This document shows, piece after piece, positions 23,860 to 31,872 of a DNA stretch of 64,000 nucleotides. Origin of the DNA: Diaphorobacter sp. HDW4B (GTDB lineage Bacteria > Pseudomonadota > Gammaproteobacteria > Burkholderiales > Burkholderiaceae_C). Both the position numbers and the translations under genes were made by a program. Each line of letters starts with the position of its first letter. Within the stretch, counting starts at the first letter, position 1. The notes under the pieces are model-generated. The model ran no database searches, was not told where the DNA came from, and saw nothing but the letters and a program-made list of their open reading frames with translations. Location of the stretch: assembly GCF_011305535.1 (NCBI RefSeq), contig NZ_CP049906.1, positions 620,001 to 684,000 on the forward strand. The letters are read 5' to 3'.

Positions 23860-24795
23860 ATGACGTTTGAAATGATGACTCCCTCCCCCTCTCTACCAAA
23901 ACACGGTCAGGTCACCTTGATCGATGTGTTCACACGCGACATGCGCGGCGGCAACCCGGTGCCGCTGGTTACCGACGCACAGGGCATGAGTGACGCAGAC
24001 ATGCAGCAGGTCGCTGCGCAGTACGGTCACGAATCGGCCTTTGTGCTGCCCGCAGACAATCCGCTCGCTCAATGGAAACTCCGCTTCTTCGTACCCGCCC
24101 ATGAGATGGAAATGTGCGGCCATGCCACGGTGGGCAGCCTGTGGGCCCTGCGTCAATGGGGTCTGTGGCGATCGAGCGAGGCGGTGGTGCAGACGCTCAG
24201 CGGTCTGGTGCACGTGCAGTGGGATGAGGCACGGCAGTGCCCGTGGATTTCGCAACCGCCGGGACAATGCACGCTCCTCGATGAAGCACAAACCCAGGAT
24301 GCTCTGTCGGTCCTCTCGCTCTCGCCAGCCTCTGCGGCCGCTGTGGTTGCGCATCCCGCCGTCAACGCATCGACCAGTCGCATCAAAACGCTGATCGAAT
24401 TCAACGACCCTCGCGCAGTGCATGCGCTGCAGCCGGATTTCGCGCGGATGAAGTCGCTGTGCGAGCAGATCGATTCCACGGGTCTCTATCCGTATGCGTT
24501 GGAAAACCCCGTCGACGCCGATTCGCCACTCAGGGTGCATGCACGCCAGTTCCCTCGTTCATCCGGCTATCCCGAAGATGCCGCGACCGGAATTGCCGCA
24601 GCGGCGCTTTGGAGCCATCTCCAGGCACGCGGAGAATTTGCCCACGCCGGTGGCAAAGACGCGCAATGCATCGTGCTGCAGGGAGAGGCCATGGGATCAC
24701 CCTCCGCCATCTATGTACGGGCACGACACAATGAGCAAGGTGAGCCGGATGGTTGCTGGCTCAGCGGCCAGGTTTGCTGGAGCACACGCACATGA
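23860..24795 (+). CDS. PhzF family isomerase/epimerase
   Basis: A 311-aa protein of the diaminopimelate-epimerase-like PhzF family. It begins VTLIDVFTRDMRGGNPVPLV, and has HESAFVLP (the catalytic Glu position of PhzF), FFVPAHEMEMCGHATVGSLW and the C-terminal second half with PEDAATGIAAAALW. Characterised PhzF isomerises trans-2,3-dihydro-3-hydroxyanthranilate; most relatives have unknown substrates. It is the middle gene of the Bug-PhzF-RidA unit and overlaps the next gene by 4 bp (ATGA). Confidence 0.88.
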   Translation: MTFEMMTPSPSLPKHGQVTLIDVFTRDMRGGNPVPLVTDAQGMSDADMQQVAAQYGHESAFVLPADNPLAQWKLRFFVPAHEMEMCGHATVGSLWALRQWGLWRSSEAVVQTLSGLVHVQWDEARQCPWISQPPGQCTLLDEAQTQDALSVLSLSPASAAAVVAHPAVNASTSRIKTLIEFNDPRAVHALQPDFARMKSLCEQIDSTGLYPYALENPVDADSPLRVHARQFPRSSGYPEDAATGIAAAALWSHLQARGEFAHAGGKDAQCIVLQGEAMGSPSAIYVRARHNEQGEPDGCWLSGQVCWSTRT

Positions 24796-25283
24796 GCCAC
24801 GACACCTTACTGATCGAACGCCTGAACGCCATGGGACTGCAGTTGCCCGCCGCTCCCAAACCTCAGGCCCTGTATGCACCATGGTCCATGCACCCTCTGG
24901 ATGCGAATGGATCGTCCAGTCTGGTCGTGCTGAGCGGCCAGACATGCCGTCGCAACGGCGTGCCCATGGTCGGCACCTGCCGCACTGAAAGTGACGTGGC
25001 CCCTGCGCGAGAAGCCGCTCAGATTGCAGCCCTCAATGCATTGGCGCTGCTGCACGCAGCCTGCGAAGGCAGACTGGAGCGGGTGAAGCGGCTTCTGCGC
25101 TTGAGAGGCTTTGTCGCCAGCAGCGCAGACTTCGCGCTTCACAGCCAAGTGCTGGATGGTTCGTCAGAACTGCTGAAAGTGGCGTTTCCGGACTTGCCGC
25201 TGCCCGCAAGAACCGCTGTCGGCGTCAGCAGCCTGCCTTCAGGGTGCTGGGTTGAAGTGGAGCTCGAAGCCGTCATTCACTAG
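24792..25283 (+). CDS. RidA/YjgF-like family protein
   Basis: A 163-aa member of the YjgF/YER057c/UK114 superfamily, of the longer subtype (MSHDTLLIERLNAMGLQLPA at the start, then LVVLSGQTCRRNGVPMVG, AAQIAALNALALLHAACEG, RVKRLLRLRGFVAS and PARTAVGVSSLPSGCWVEVE near the C-terminus). RidA proteins deaminate reactive enamines or imines to ketoacids. The canonical Arg of active RidA is near the conserved RTAVGV segment. The start was set at 24792 because it overlaps the PhzF stop as ATGA, implying coupling. Confidence 0.85.
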   Translation: MSHDTLLIERLNAMGLQLPAAPKPQALYAPWSMHPLDANGSSSLVVLSGQTCRRNGVPMVGTCRTESDVAPAREAAQIAALNALALLHAACEGRLERVKRLLRLRGFVASSADFALHSQVLDGSSELLKVAFPDLPLPARTAVGVSSLPSGCWVEVELEAVIH

Positions 25284-25306
25284 GCGTCTCTGGCTGGTCC
25301 CCATCG

Positions 25307-26098
25307 TCATTGGCCGGTGTAGTTCGGTTTGCGTTTGTCGAAAAACGCCGCCATGCCTTCGCGCATGTCGTCCGTGTGCGCGCAGGAATTGAATGCAGCC
25401 GCTTCGGCGGCCAGTTGTGCGGGCAGGTCTCTGTCAAAGCTGGCGCGCATCAGGCGGCGCATGTGCCCCAGCGCCACGGTGGGGCCGGCGGCAAGGCGTT
25501 CTGCGAGTTGCTGCACGGCGCTGTCCAATTGCGCAAGCGGCACAACACGGTTGATGAGACCCATGCGCAGCGCATCGTCGGCGCCCAGCACATCACTGAG
25601 CATGGCGATTTCGAGCGCATGGCGCAGTCCCACCAGACGCGGCAGCGACCAGCTGGCACCCACGTCGCAACTGGCGCCGATGTTGGCATAGGCCAGATTG
25701 AATCGCGTTCCTTCGGCAACCCAGATGAAGTCGGCCAGCAGCATCAGCGACATGCCCGCACCCGCTGCCACACCATGCACTTGCGCGACCACGGGAGCAT
25801 TCAGGCGCGACAGAATTTCAGCCGCTTCATTGAGCGGGCAAAGCAGATCGGCAGCGCCCTGCACGGGATTGGCCTGCAAAGTGGCCAGATCGCCACCAGC
25901 CATGAAGGCCTTGCCCGAACCCTTCATCACGAGCGCACGCACGCTGCGGTCCTGCGCCACGTCGCGTGCGGCAGCAAGCAGCGCCTGTGCCAAAGGCACA
26001 TCCAGCGCGTTAAGTGTTTGCGGACGGTTGAACTGCCAGGTGACGATGCCGCCGTCGCGCATGACGAGCAGAGGAGAGTTTGCGATGTCTGAATTCAT
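25307..26098 (-). CDS. Enoyl-CoA hydratase/isomerase family protein
   Basis: A 263-aa crotonase. The oxyanion-hole segments are GKAFMAGGDLATL and GVAAGAGMSLMLLADF; LSDVLGADDALRMGLINRVV follows. The usual catalytic Glu of hydratases after the second segment is replaced in the local context RFNLAYANIGASCDVGAS, so isomerase or other crotonase chemistry is possible. The ATG at 26098 is preferred; a GTG at 26122 would add 8 residues and overlaps the stop of the upstream acyl-CoA-synthetase remnant. That suggests an ancestral ligase-hydratase operon for aromatic or fatty acids. Confidence 0.85.
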   Translation of the reverse strand: MNSDIANSPLLVMRDGGIVTWQFNRPQTLNALDVPLAQALLAAARDVAQDRSVRALVMKGSGKAFMAGGDLATLQANPVQGAADLLCPLNEAAEILSRLNAPVVAQVHGVAAGAGMSLMLLADFIWVAEGTRFNLAYANIGASCDVGASWSLPRLVGLRHALEIAMLSDVLGADDALRMGLINRVVPLAQLDSAVQQLAERLAAGPTVALGHMRRLMRASFDRDLPAQLAAEAAAFNSCAHTDDMREGMAAFFDKRKPNYTGQ

Positions 26099-26118
26099 AG
26101 TGTGGGGATTATCCTGAT

Positions 26119-26283
26119 TCACTGGAACATGGCTTCGATTTCGGAGGCATGGGCTTTGTAGGTGCTGCTGCAGCGCACCTTCATGGTAGCGGTGACTTCG
26201 CCATCATCATGGTCCGGCTCATTGATCAACAGATGGAATCTGCGGATGTGCGATACCTGTGCCAAGCGGCTGTTGTCTGCAGA
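26119..26283 (-). pseudogene. C-terminal remnant of an AMP-forming acyl-CoA synthetase
   Basis: The minus-strand frame reads SRLAQVSHIRRFHLLINEPD, then GEVTATMKVRCSSTYKAHAS and EIEAMFQ-stop. This is the terminal lid domain of long-chain or aryl acyl-CoA synthetases (compare 'GELTPTLKVRR...Y..EIE.LY'). A TAA at 26284-26286 cuts the frame on the 5' side and no upstream coding for the large N-terminal domain is present, so the gene is truncated. Its TGA overlaps a GTG of the enoyl-CoA hydratase gene, showing the former operon. Confidence 0.65.
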
Positions 26284-26499
26284 TTATCGACCAACGAGCG
26301 GCAATGAGTGAACGGTATGCGCTGCGCATCGAGCGATTGCCCGGCGGCATGTTGGTGCAGCGTGTCTAGCGCAGTGCCCTGCCGCAGAGGCTCGACATGT
26401 CTTCAATTCCAGTGTCGGATCCGCCTTTTCATGCGACGCAATATGACGCGTCCATGAAGAGAATAAGAGTCCTGACAACTTGCGAAGAAAGGACACGGC

Positions 26500-26904
26500 A
26501 TGATGAATTCCACCGCCTTGAATGACCGCTACCTCGACCTGACAGCTTGCGTTCGCACTTCACACGCGGAAGTCAGGCAACAGCAACGCGGGATCAATCA
26601 GGATGTGCTCGATTGCCTCACTTTGTATGGACGTCGGGAACGCGGGCTGCATGGATGTGAGATCGCCTACTTCGACAGCGATGCACTCGATACCATCGAG
26701 CGTGGCGAGCCACGCGATTTGTTCCTGTTGGTGCTCAAGTACCGCAAGACCTACGCTGTGATGAACCCCGATGACATCATCGTGACCATGGGGCACCGCG
26801 TCCGCCGTGTGCTGCGCAAGAACAATTTCTCCTTGAAGCGCGCTCGATACAGCCAACTGAGCCGACAGCCACGGCATTACAAGTACAGTACTGGTCGTGT
26901 TTGA
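26500..26904 (+). CDS. DUF4258-like small protein
   Basis: A 134-aa protein. The core SHAEVRQQQRGINQDVLDCL, then YFDSDAL and VTMGHRVRRV resembles DUF4258 proteins ('H...R..QRGI', later 'V.VGHR..RI'), a fold related to RelE-type domains. The C-terminal tail is very basic (RKNNFSLKRARYSQLSRQ), compatible with nucleic-acid binding. There is no antitoxin-like gene next to it, so a toxin role is speculative. GAAAGGA precedes the ATG at 26500. Confidence 0.6.
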   Translation: MMNSTALNDRYLDLTACVRTSHAEVRQQQRGINQDVLDCLTLYGRRERGLHGCEIAYFDSDALDTIERGEPRDLFLLVLKYRKTYAVMNPDDIIVTMGHRVRRVLRKNNFSLKRARYSQLSRQPRHYKYSTGRV

Positions 26905-26974
26905 GGGCCGCAGTCGGCCAAGAGCGAATATCAAAACTACCACACAATGTGGCCAATCTGACATCGGAATCAAC

Positions 26975-27214
26975 ATGAAGTCGTGGCCATCACTCCGAAA
27001 CGTATTGGTGACTTGGGGCATCCTGACTTTCGTCGCTGTCATAGGGATGGTCGTCTACCTACGGACAACTCCATTGGACGATCTTGTGATGGCCGACACA
27101 TTGGTTTTCCAAGTTCTGGTCGCTTTGCTTATCGTGGGTAGCCCCTCTGTACTTGGACTGATTGTGTTTCTATTGTTGGGAGGAATCTTCAAATCCCGAT
27201 TGCTTGGCAAATAA
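26975..27214 (+). CDS. Small two-helix membrane protein
   Basis: A 79-aa protein with two hydrophobic segments (VLVTWGILTFVAVIGMVVYL and VLVALLIVGSPSVLGLIVFL) and a basic tail. No family was recognised. The frame extends upstream to 26897, but the ATG at 26975 directly precedes the first helix. No strong ribosome site is visible, so the call is moderate. Confidence 0.5.
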   Translation: MKSWPSLRNVLVTWGILTFVAVIGMVVYLRTTPLDDLVMADTLVFQVLVALLIVGSPSVLGLIVFLLLGGIFKSRLLGK

Positions 27215-27271
27215 CCACTCGACGCGCCCCTTCTGCAACATCGAGCACATTCCAAATCAAGATGACGCACC

Positions 27272-28075
27272 ATGTTCAACGAACTTCATACAGAACCACC
27301 GACTCATCCGGGCAACCCCGGTTATGCCACTTGGGTGCGGTTCGACTTTGAGCGCGAAGATGATTCCAGCGACACCGAGCAGTGGGTCGAAGAGGTTGAT
27401 CTCATCGAACTCCTGAAGGATGCTTTGGCCGAGGCTGGTTGGAATGCAAGACGTGAGGAACACTGGTTGGTGACGGACAACGGCTTCTGGCTCAAGCCGC
27501 AGTTCGTGGAGCATGCACATACCGAAGAGGCCATTCAAACCACCACAACCATCGAGGTCGCGCATCTATCACTGCTTTCACAGAGCTGCTTTGAATACCA
27601 GCATTCGATCAGCGAAGAATCTGCCACCGATTCCATGCGTGAAGGGCTGATCCGTTGGGTGCATATGGATTGGAAAACCTTTGACGATCTTGCGTCCTCC
27701 ACGTTGCAGCATTGCCAGCAGATGGAGATGACGTTTCCGGATGCCGAAGGTGCGGACCATCCACGCAAAGTGCTGTTTGGCCCCGTCAGATACGTGGTCA
27801 CAAATCCCGTCCCAGAAGCCCCAGACGACGAACATACGTTCTGCCCGTGCTGCCTGTTCACCAACACCATCAAGGCATTCGAGCCGCAGTTGCATGCCAA
27901 GGAGACCTTTGGCGTGAGACTTTTCGCGTCGCGCGGTGCCGACGGCGAAGTCATGGCCGATTGCCGCGTGAATGGCGAAGACTGGGAGGCCGGAGCCGAG
28001 GCATTGCGCGAGTATGTGCGAAGCTGGCCGGAATGCGGATACGAGTATCGAAAGCAGTATGTGTTGATCGTTTGA
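27272..28075 (+). CDS. Conserved hypothetical protein (DUF6348-like)
   Basis: A 267-aa soluble, acidic protein. Notable segments are HTFCPCCLFT (a CxxC pair), FGVRLFASRGADGEVMADCR, VNGEDWEAGAEALREY and EYRKQYVLIV at the C-terminus. These recall the DUF6348 family, whose function is unknown. It has no signal peptide or membrane segment. It stands between a small membrane protein and the convergent ABC permease. Confidence 0.6.
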   Translation: MFNELHTEPPTHPGNPGYATWVRFDFEREDDSSDTEQWVEEVDLIELLKDALAEAGWNARREEHWLVTDNGFWLKPQFVEHAHTEEAIQTTTTIEVAHLSLLSQSCFEYQHSISEESATDSMREGLIRWVHMDWKTFDDLASSTLQHCQQMEMTFPDAEGADHPRKVLFGPVRYVVTNPVPEAPDDEHTFCPCCLFTNTIKAFEPQLHAKETFGVRLFASRGADGEVMADCRVNGEDWEAGAEALREYVRSWPECGYEYRKQYVLIV

Positions 28076-28181
28076 CCGGAGGTCTATGGGGCCGCATCGA
28101 GACAGGCATTCATCCATCTCGGACTGTGCAGATGATTGCTCCGCCGCCCTCGTGAGCAACCCATGAGCGATCAGCAGTCCT

Positions 28182-28979
28182 TCAGTGCATGGGCCCACCA
28201 AGCCGTTTGCTCGCTCTGGATATCGCGTAGTTCACAAGGCAGTACAGCGCCGCGACCACGAGGTACACGGGCACGAGCGAGTGGTAATTGGCGATGAGCA
28301 CTCTCGCGTTCTGCATGAGTTCGCCGTAGGTGACAACATAGCCGAATGTGGTGTCCTTCACCACGATGACCAGTTGCGCGACGAGTGCGGGAACGATGTA
28401 GCGAAGGGCCTGGGGAAAGACGATGGAGAAAAAAACCTGCGTTTCGGTCATCCCCAGACTCCGCGCGGCATCGGTCTGGCCGCGCGGAACGGCGAGCACG
28501 CCCGCACGGTAGACCTCGGCCACCACGGCTGCGGTACTGAGGCCGATGGGGAGGGTCAGCATCCAGTAGGTGCTCAGCTTCAGCCCGGCGGACGGCAGCA
28601 CCAGAAAACACACGTAGATGAGCAGCAGCGTCGGCGTGCCGCGCAGGAACTCGATCACCGCGATGCTCGGCCATCGCACCAGCCGCGACTGTGCCAGACG
28701 GCCCACACACAGCACCAGCCCGAGCGTCAACGCGATGACGGCGGCCATCGCCGCCGATACCAAGGTGCCCAGCAGACCTTTGCCGAGAAATGCCCACGTC
28801 GTCGGCCACGCGAAGAAGCTCCAGTACCGGGCTTCGAGCTGCCCTGCGGAGTGAAACTGAAACGCGATGCCCGCAACCAGCAGGATCACCGCCGCCGCGA
28901 TCACGCTCATCACCCGCGCAATGGTCTGCGCCTGTGGGCTTGGCGCACCGAACAGAATGTCTTCCAGTGGGCGGCTCAT
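28182..28979 (-). CDS. Polar amino acid ABC transporter permease (I)
   Basis: A 265-aa inner-membrane permease of the His/Glu/Gln/Arg type (HisMQ fold). The EAA loop is SLGMTETQVFFSIVFPQALR, preceded by VVAEVYRAGVLAVPRGQTDA; five or more membrane helices are evident. It overlaps the second permease by 4 bp. A receptor gene heads the operon, but there is no ATP-binding subunit in the neighbourhood. Confidence 0.88.
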   Translation of the reverse strand: MSRPLEDILFGAPSPQAQTIARVMSVIAAAVILLVAGIAFQFHSAGQLEARYWSFFAWPTTWAFLGKGLLGTLVSAAMAAVIALTLGLVLCVGRLAQSRLVRWPSIAVIEFLRGTPTLLLIYVCFLVLPSAGLKLSTYWMLTLPIGLSTAAVVAEVYRAGVLAVPRGQTDAARSLGMTETQVFFSIVFPQALRYIVPALVAQLVIVVKDTTFGYVVTYGELMQNARVLIANYHSLVPVYLVVAALYCLVNYAISRASKRLGGPMH

Positions 28980-29638
28980 CGCAGTATCCGTACCTTCTTT
29001 TCCAATGCCCCGCCCGCCCAGCCGATGAGCAAGCCCGTCACCACGTACATAGCGGCCGCCACGGCGAACGCGGCGATGCCGGCTGCGGAGTCATTGGCGA
29101 TCTTGGACACGAGCGCGGTGAGCTCCCGGCCCGGAAGCGGCACCTGCGACGCCAGCGAGGTCGACAGCATCAGCGCGATGAGCAGCGAGGTCATCGGCTG
29201 CACCACCGTGCGCAGCGCCTGCGGCAATACCACCGAAGTGATCACCTGCAGGGGCCGCATGCCCAGACTGAGTGCGGCCTCGATCTGGCCTCCGGCGACG
29301 GTGTTGATGCCCGAGCGCAGATAGTCCGCCGTGAATGCGGAGCACACCAGCACCAAAGTCAGGATCACGGCGGGCTCGTAGTCGATCAGGACGTTCAGAT
29401 CAGGCAGAGCGAACACGATGAAGATCAGCAGCGCCACGCTCGGAATGTTGCGGAAGATCTCGACATAGACGGTCAGGACGAAACGCAGCGGAGGCAACGG
29501 AAACAGCCGCAGTACCGTGATGACCACACCCAGCAGGAAGCCGGGGACGAACGACACCAACGTGAGCTTCCAAGTCAGAAACAGGGCTTGCCCGAAGGCA
29601 GGCCCGTAGTCGGCAAGCAGCCGGGAGACACCGCCCAT
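28976..29638 (-). CDS. Polar amino acid ABC transporter permease (II)
   Basis: A 220-aa HisMQ-type permease with the EAA motif SLGMRPLQVITSVVLPQALR and five hydrophobic segments. It pairs with the overlapping permease as a heterodimeric channel (GltJK-like). It starts 3 bp after the receptor gene stop, so all three genes are one transcript. Confidence 0.88.
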   Translation of the reverse strand: MGGVSRLLADYGPAFGQALFLTWKLTLVSFVPGFLLGVVITVLRLFPLPPLRFVLTVYVEIFRNIPSVALLIFIVFALPDLNVLIDYEPAVILTLVLVCSAFTADYLRSGINTVAGGQIEAALSLGMRPLQVITSVVLPQALRTVVQPMTSLLIALMLSTSLASQVPLPGRELTALVSKIANDSAAGIAAFAVAAAMYVVTGLLIGWAGGALEKKVRILR

Positions 29639-29641
29639 CGG

Positions 29642-30544
29642 TCAGGGAATGGCTGGCGGCGTCGGAGCGACCGTGCTGCCGGTACGCTGTCCAATGGAAA
29701 TCGTCCACAGTTTGGTCCAGGTGCCGTCGGCCTCCAGCTTCTTCAGAAAGCCGTTGATGAAGGCCGCGCCGTCCGAGCCCTTGGGCAGTCCGATGCCATA
29801 GGGGTCTTTGTCGCCAAAGGGCGCACCCGCCAGCTTCGTGTCGCCCGTGCCGAGGCTCAGGGCATTGAGCAACAGCGTGTGGTCGGTCACGTAAGCTTCC
29901 ACACGGCCTTGGCGCAGCGAATCGAGGGCTTCCTGATGCGTCTGGAATTCCTGCACGACCGCCTTGGGCGCGTGCTGCGCCAGAATCGCGGGGCCTGTGG
30001 ATCCCGCTTGCGTGGCGACCCGCTTGCCCGCCAAGTCGTTGTACGACTGGATCGTCTTGTTGTTCGCCTTGACCAGCACCCCGGCCTGAGAAGTGTAGTA
30101 AGGCCCCGCGAACGAGATCTTCTCGGCGCGAGCGGGGGTGATCGAATAGGTCGCGAACACCATGTCCACCTGATCGTTGATCAGCACCTGCTCGCGCGTG
30201 GACGAGTTCACCTGCGTGAACTTGTACTTGGCACCATCGCCCAGAATATAGCGGGTGATGAGCTGGGCCAGCCCTGCATCGAAGCCACGGATCTTGCCGT
30301 CTTTCTCATTGAGCAGCGAGAAAAGATTCGAGGTTTGCGTGCTGCCAAGGCGCAGCGTGCCCGCCTGCTTGATCTTGCTGGCCCAGGTGCTCGATGCGAT
30401 GGTTGCAGCGCTGGCGACGGGGCCCTGCGCAACCAGTGCGTCAAACGCCGCTGTATCGAGGGGCGCGCCCTGAGCGAAAAGGGATCCGCTGGAGACAAAC
30501 GCCAGTGCTGCTACGGTGGATTTCAGAATGAATTGGATCGACAT
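29642..30544 (-). CDS. Polar amino acid ABC transporter substrate-binding protein
   Basis: A 300-aa periplasmic receptor: signal peptide (residues ~1-25, STVAALAFVSSGSLFAQG) and a bacterial SBP_bac_3 domain with LRLGSTQTSN, KIRGFDAGLAQLITRYILG, FATYSITPARAEKISFAGPY and the Asp of GQRVEAYVTD-type region (RQGRVEAYVTDHTLL). It binds an acidic or polar amino acid (glutamate/aspartate-like by family). It heads the receptor-permease-permease operon, which lacks its ATPase gene. Confidence 0.9.
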   Translation of the reverse strand: MSIQFILKSTVAALAFVSSGSLFAQGAPLDTAAFDALVAQGPVASAATIASSTWASKIKQAGTLRLGSTQTSNLFSLLNEKDGKIRGFDAGLAQLITRYILGDGAKYKFTQVNSSTREQVLINDQVDMVFATYSITPARAEKISFAGPYYTSQAGVLVKANNKTIQSYNDLAGKRVATQAGSTGPAILAQHAPKAVVQEFQTHQEALDSLRQGRVEAYVTDHTLLLNALSLGTGDTKLAGAPFGDKDPYGIGLPKGSDGAAFINGFLKKLEADGTWTKLWTISIGQRTGSTVAPTPPAIP

Positions 30545-30696
30545 GGGATTCTCTTGAATGCTGCGTCACGTTGATCAATTTATAGCAGATATGGAATGCA
30601 CGGACGGCTCGCCAGCTTGGGCAGACGGGGGGCTGGTCAGCCAGTGCCCGCAGCGGACCATAAAATCACATCCACATCACCATGTGAGGATCCGCC

Positions 30697-31344
30697 ATGA
30701 GCCAGTATCCAGCAGATATCTATACAGAACCCGAGCCGAGCACCGACACGCTCGGCCACCTCGGCCCTTTGTCGGGCATGGCGGGAATCTGGACTGGTGC
30801 ACGAGGGCTGGACGTCAACCCCAAGGCTGACGGGCCGGAAAAGCAGGCCTTCATCGAAACGATGGAACTGCAGCCCATCGACGCGCAGACCAACGGCCCC
30901 CAGCTCTTTTATGGTCTGCGCTACCACACCCAAATCTTCAAGCCCAATGACCCGGAAACGTTTCACGACCAAGTGGGCTATTGGCTGTGGGAGCCCGCAA
31001 CCGGCACCCTGATTCAGACGCTGACCATTCCGCGTGGGCAAACCGCCATGGCCGTCGGGAAGACGACTGCCGATGCCACCACCTTCACGCTGGAAGCGGT
31101 GCGTGGATCGTTGACCAATGGGATCTCCTCCAATCCGTTTCTCGAACATGCGTTTCGCACCGAGCGATACACGATCACCGTGACCAAGCACCCCGATGGA
31201 ACATGGTCATACGAGCAGACCACGGTGCTCGTGACGCCCGACCGTTCCGAGCCATTCGATCACACGGATCGAAATACACTCAAGAAGGTGGGGGAACCCA
31301 CTCTCAATCCAACAGCTGTGGCCGCGCTCAAGCAAAGCCAGTGA
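30697..31344 (+). CDS. Nitrobindin-like haem-binding beta-barrel protein (FABP-like)
   Basis: A 215-aa protein of the THAP4/nitrobindin-like beta-barrel family. LGPLSGMAGIWTGARGLDVN is the characteristic GxWxG opening, followed by alternating beta-strand segments (LFYGLRYHTQIFK, DQVGYWLWEPATGTLIQTLT, FRTERYTITVTKHPDG). The barrel binds small ligands or haem. It diverges from the amino-acid transporter. GAGGATCCGCC precedes the ATG at 30697. Confidence 0.75.
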   Translation: MSQYPADIYTEPEPSTDTLGHLGPLSGMAGIWTGARGLDVNPKADGPEKQAFIETMELQPIDAQTNGPQLFYGLRYHTQIFKPNDPETFHDQVGYWLWEPATGTLIQTLTIPRGQTAMAVGKTTADATTFTLEAVRGSLTNGISSNPFLEHAFRTERYTITVTKHPDGTWSYEQTTVLVTPDRSEPFDHTDRNTLKKVGEPTLNPTAVAALKQSQ

Positions 31345-31390
31345 CTTGTTGGCTGGCATGTTGCGGTGGATGCGCACGGACAATGAAGTA

Positions 31391-31615
31391 ATGCAGCGAT
31401 ACCGATTCAATGTGTTTGGGCGCATCGTCGATATTGAACGTGTGGGCGATGGCTGGCGCTGCCTTGAAGTAGGCAACGATGGCAAGCGTGCACCCATGCA
31501 ACTGGCGGTTCCCTCGGATATCCCGGCGAACGAGCTCGTGGGATATCTCTACGCCATCTACCACGAGATGGCGACACCGACCAATGGTGATGTCCATCCG
31601 ATGAGCAGTGAGTAG
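31391..31615 (+). CDS. Conserved small protein (DUF7661-like)
   Basis: A 74-aa protein starting MQRYRFNVFGRIVDIERVGD, then GWRCLEVGNDGKRAP and a helical tail IPANELVGYLYAIYHEMATP. The pattern resembles small DUF7661-type proteins of unknown function found widely in proteobacteria. An upstream in-frame start at 31346 is possible, but the family begins at the ATG at 31391. Confidence 0.6.
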   Translation: MQRYRFNVFGRIVDIERVGDGWRCLEVGNDGKRAPMQLAVPSDIPANELVGYLYAIYHEMATPTNGDVHPMSSE

Positions 31616-31872
31616 ATTTCGTCCAGCCCCCAGGGACGATGACACGTGAAAACCCGCGAGCCCAATCTGACACGCTGTCGCCGCATTCATCTGACCAGAT
31701 GACGAACACCCCAGATCCTTCGCCAGCGTCAACGCACATTCGGCTGCAATGACGAAGCGCAGGTTGCCCAAAATCATCACCCAGTTGAAGATTTGTAATA
31801 ATATTTAACAGATTACTATCAAACCCAAGCCGTCGCTCGGGCTACTTTCGTCCATAGGTACCGGAGATTGAC

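Noticed and set aside
26284-26496. 70-codon minus-strand frame upstream of the ligase remnant
   Set aside because: Composition is random-looking and not continuous with the acyl-CoA synthetase; taken as non-coding debris.
28790-30574. 594-codon plus-strand frame opposite the amino-acid ABC genes
   Set aside because: It spans three well-supported genes on the other strand and is low-complexity Arg/Gln/His.
31328-31780. 150-codon minus-strand frame across the DUF7661-like gene and the gap after it
   Set aside because: Overlaps a better-supported small gene; no motif and no ribosome site.
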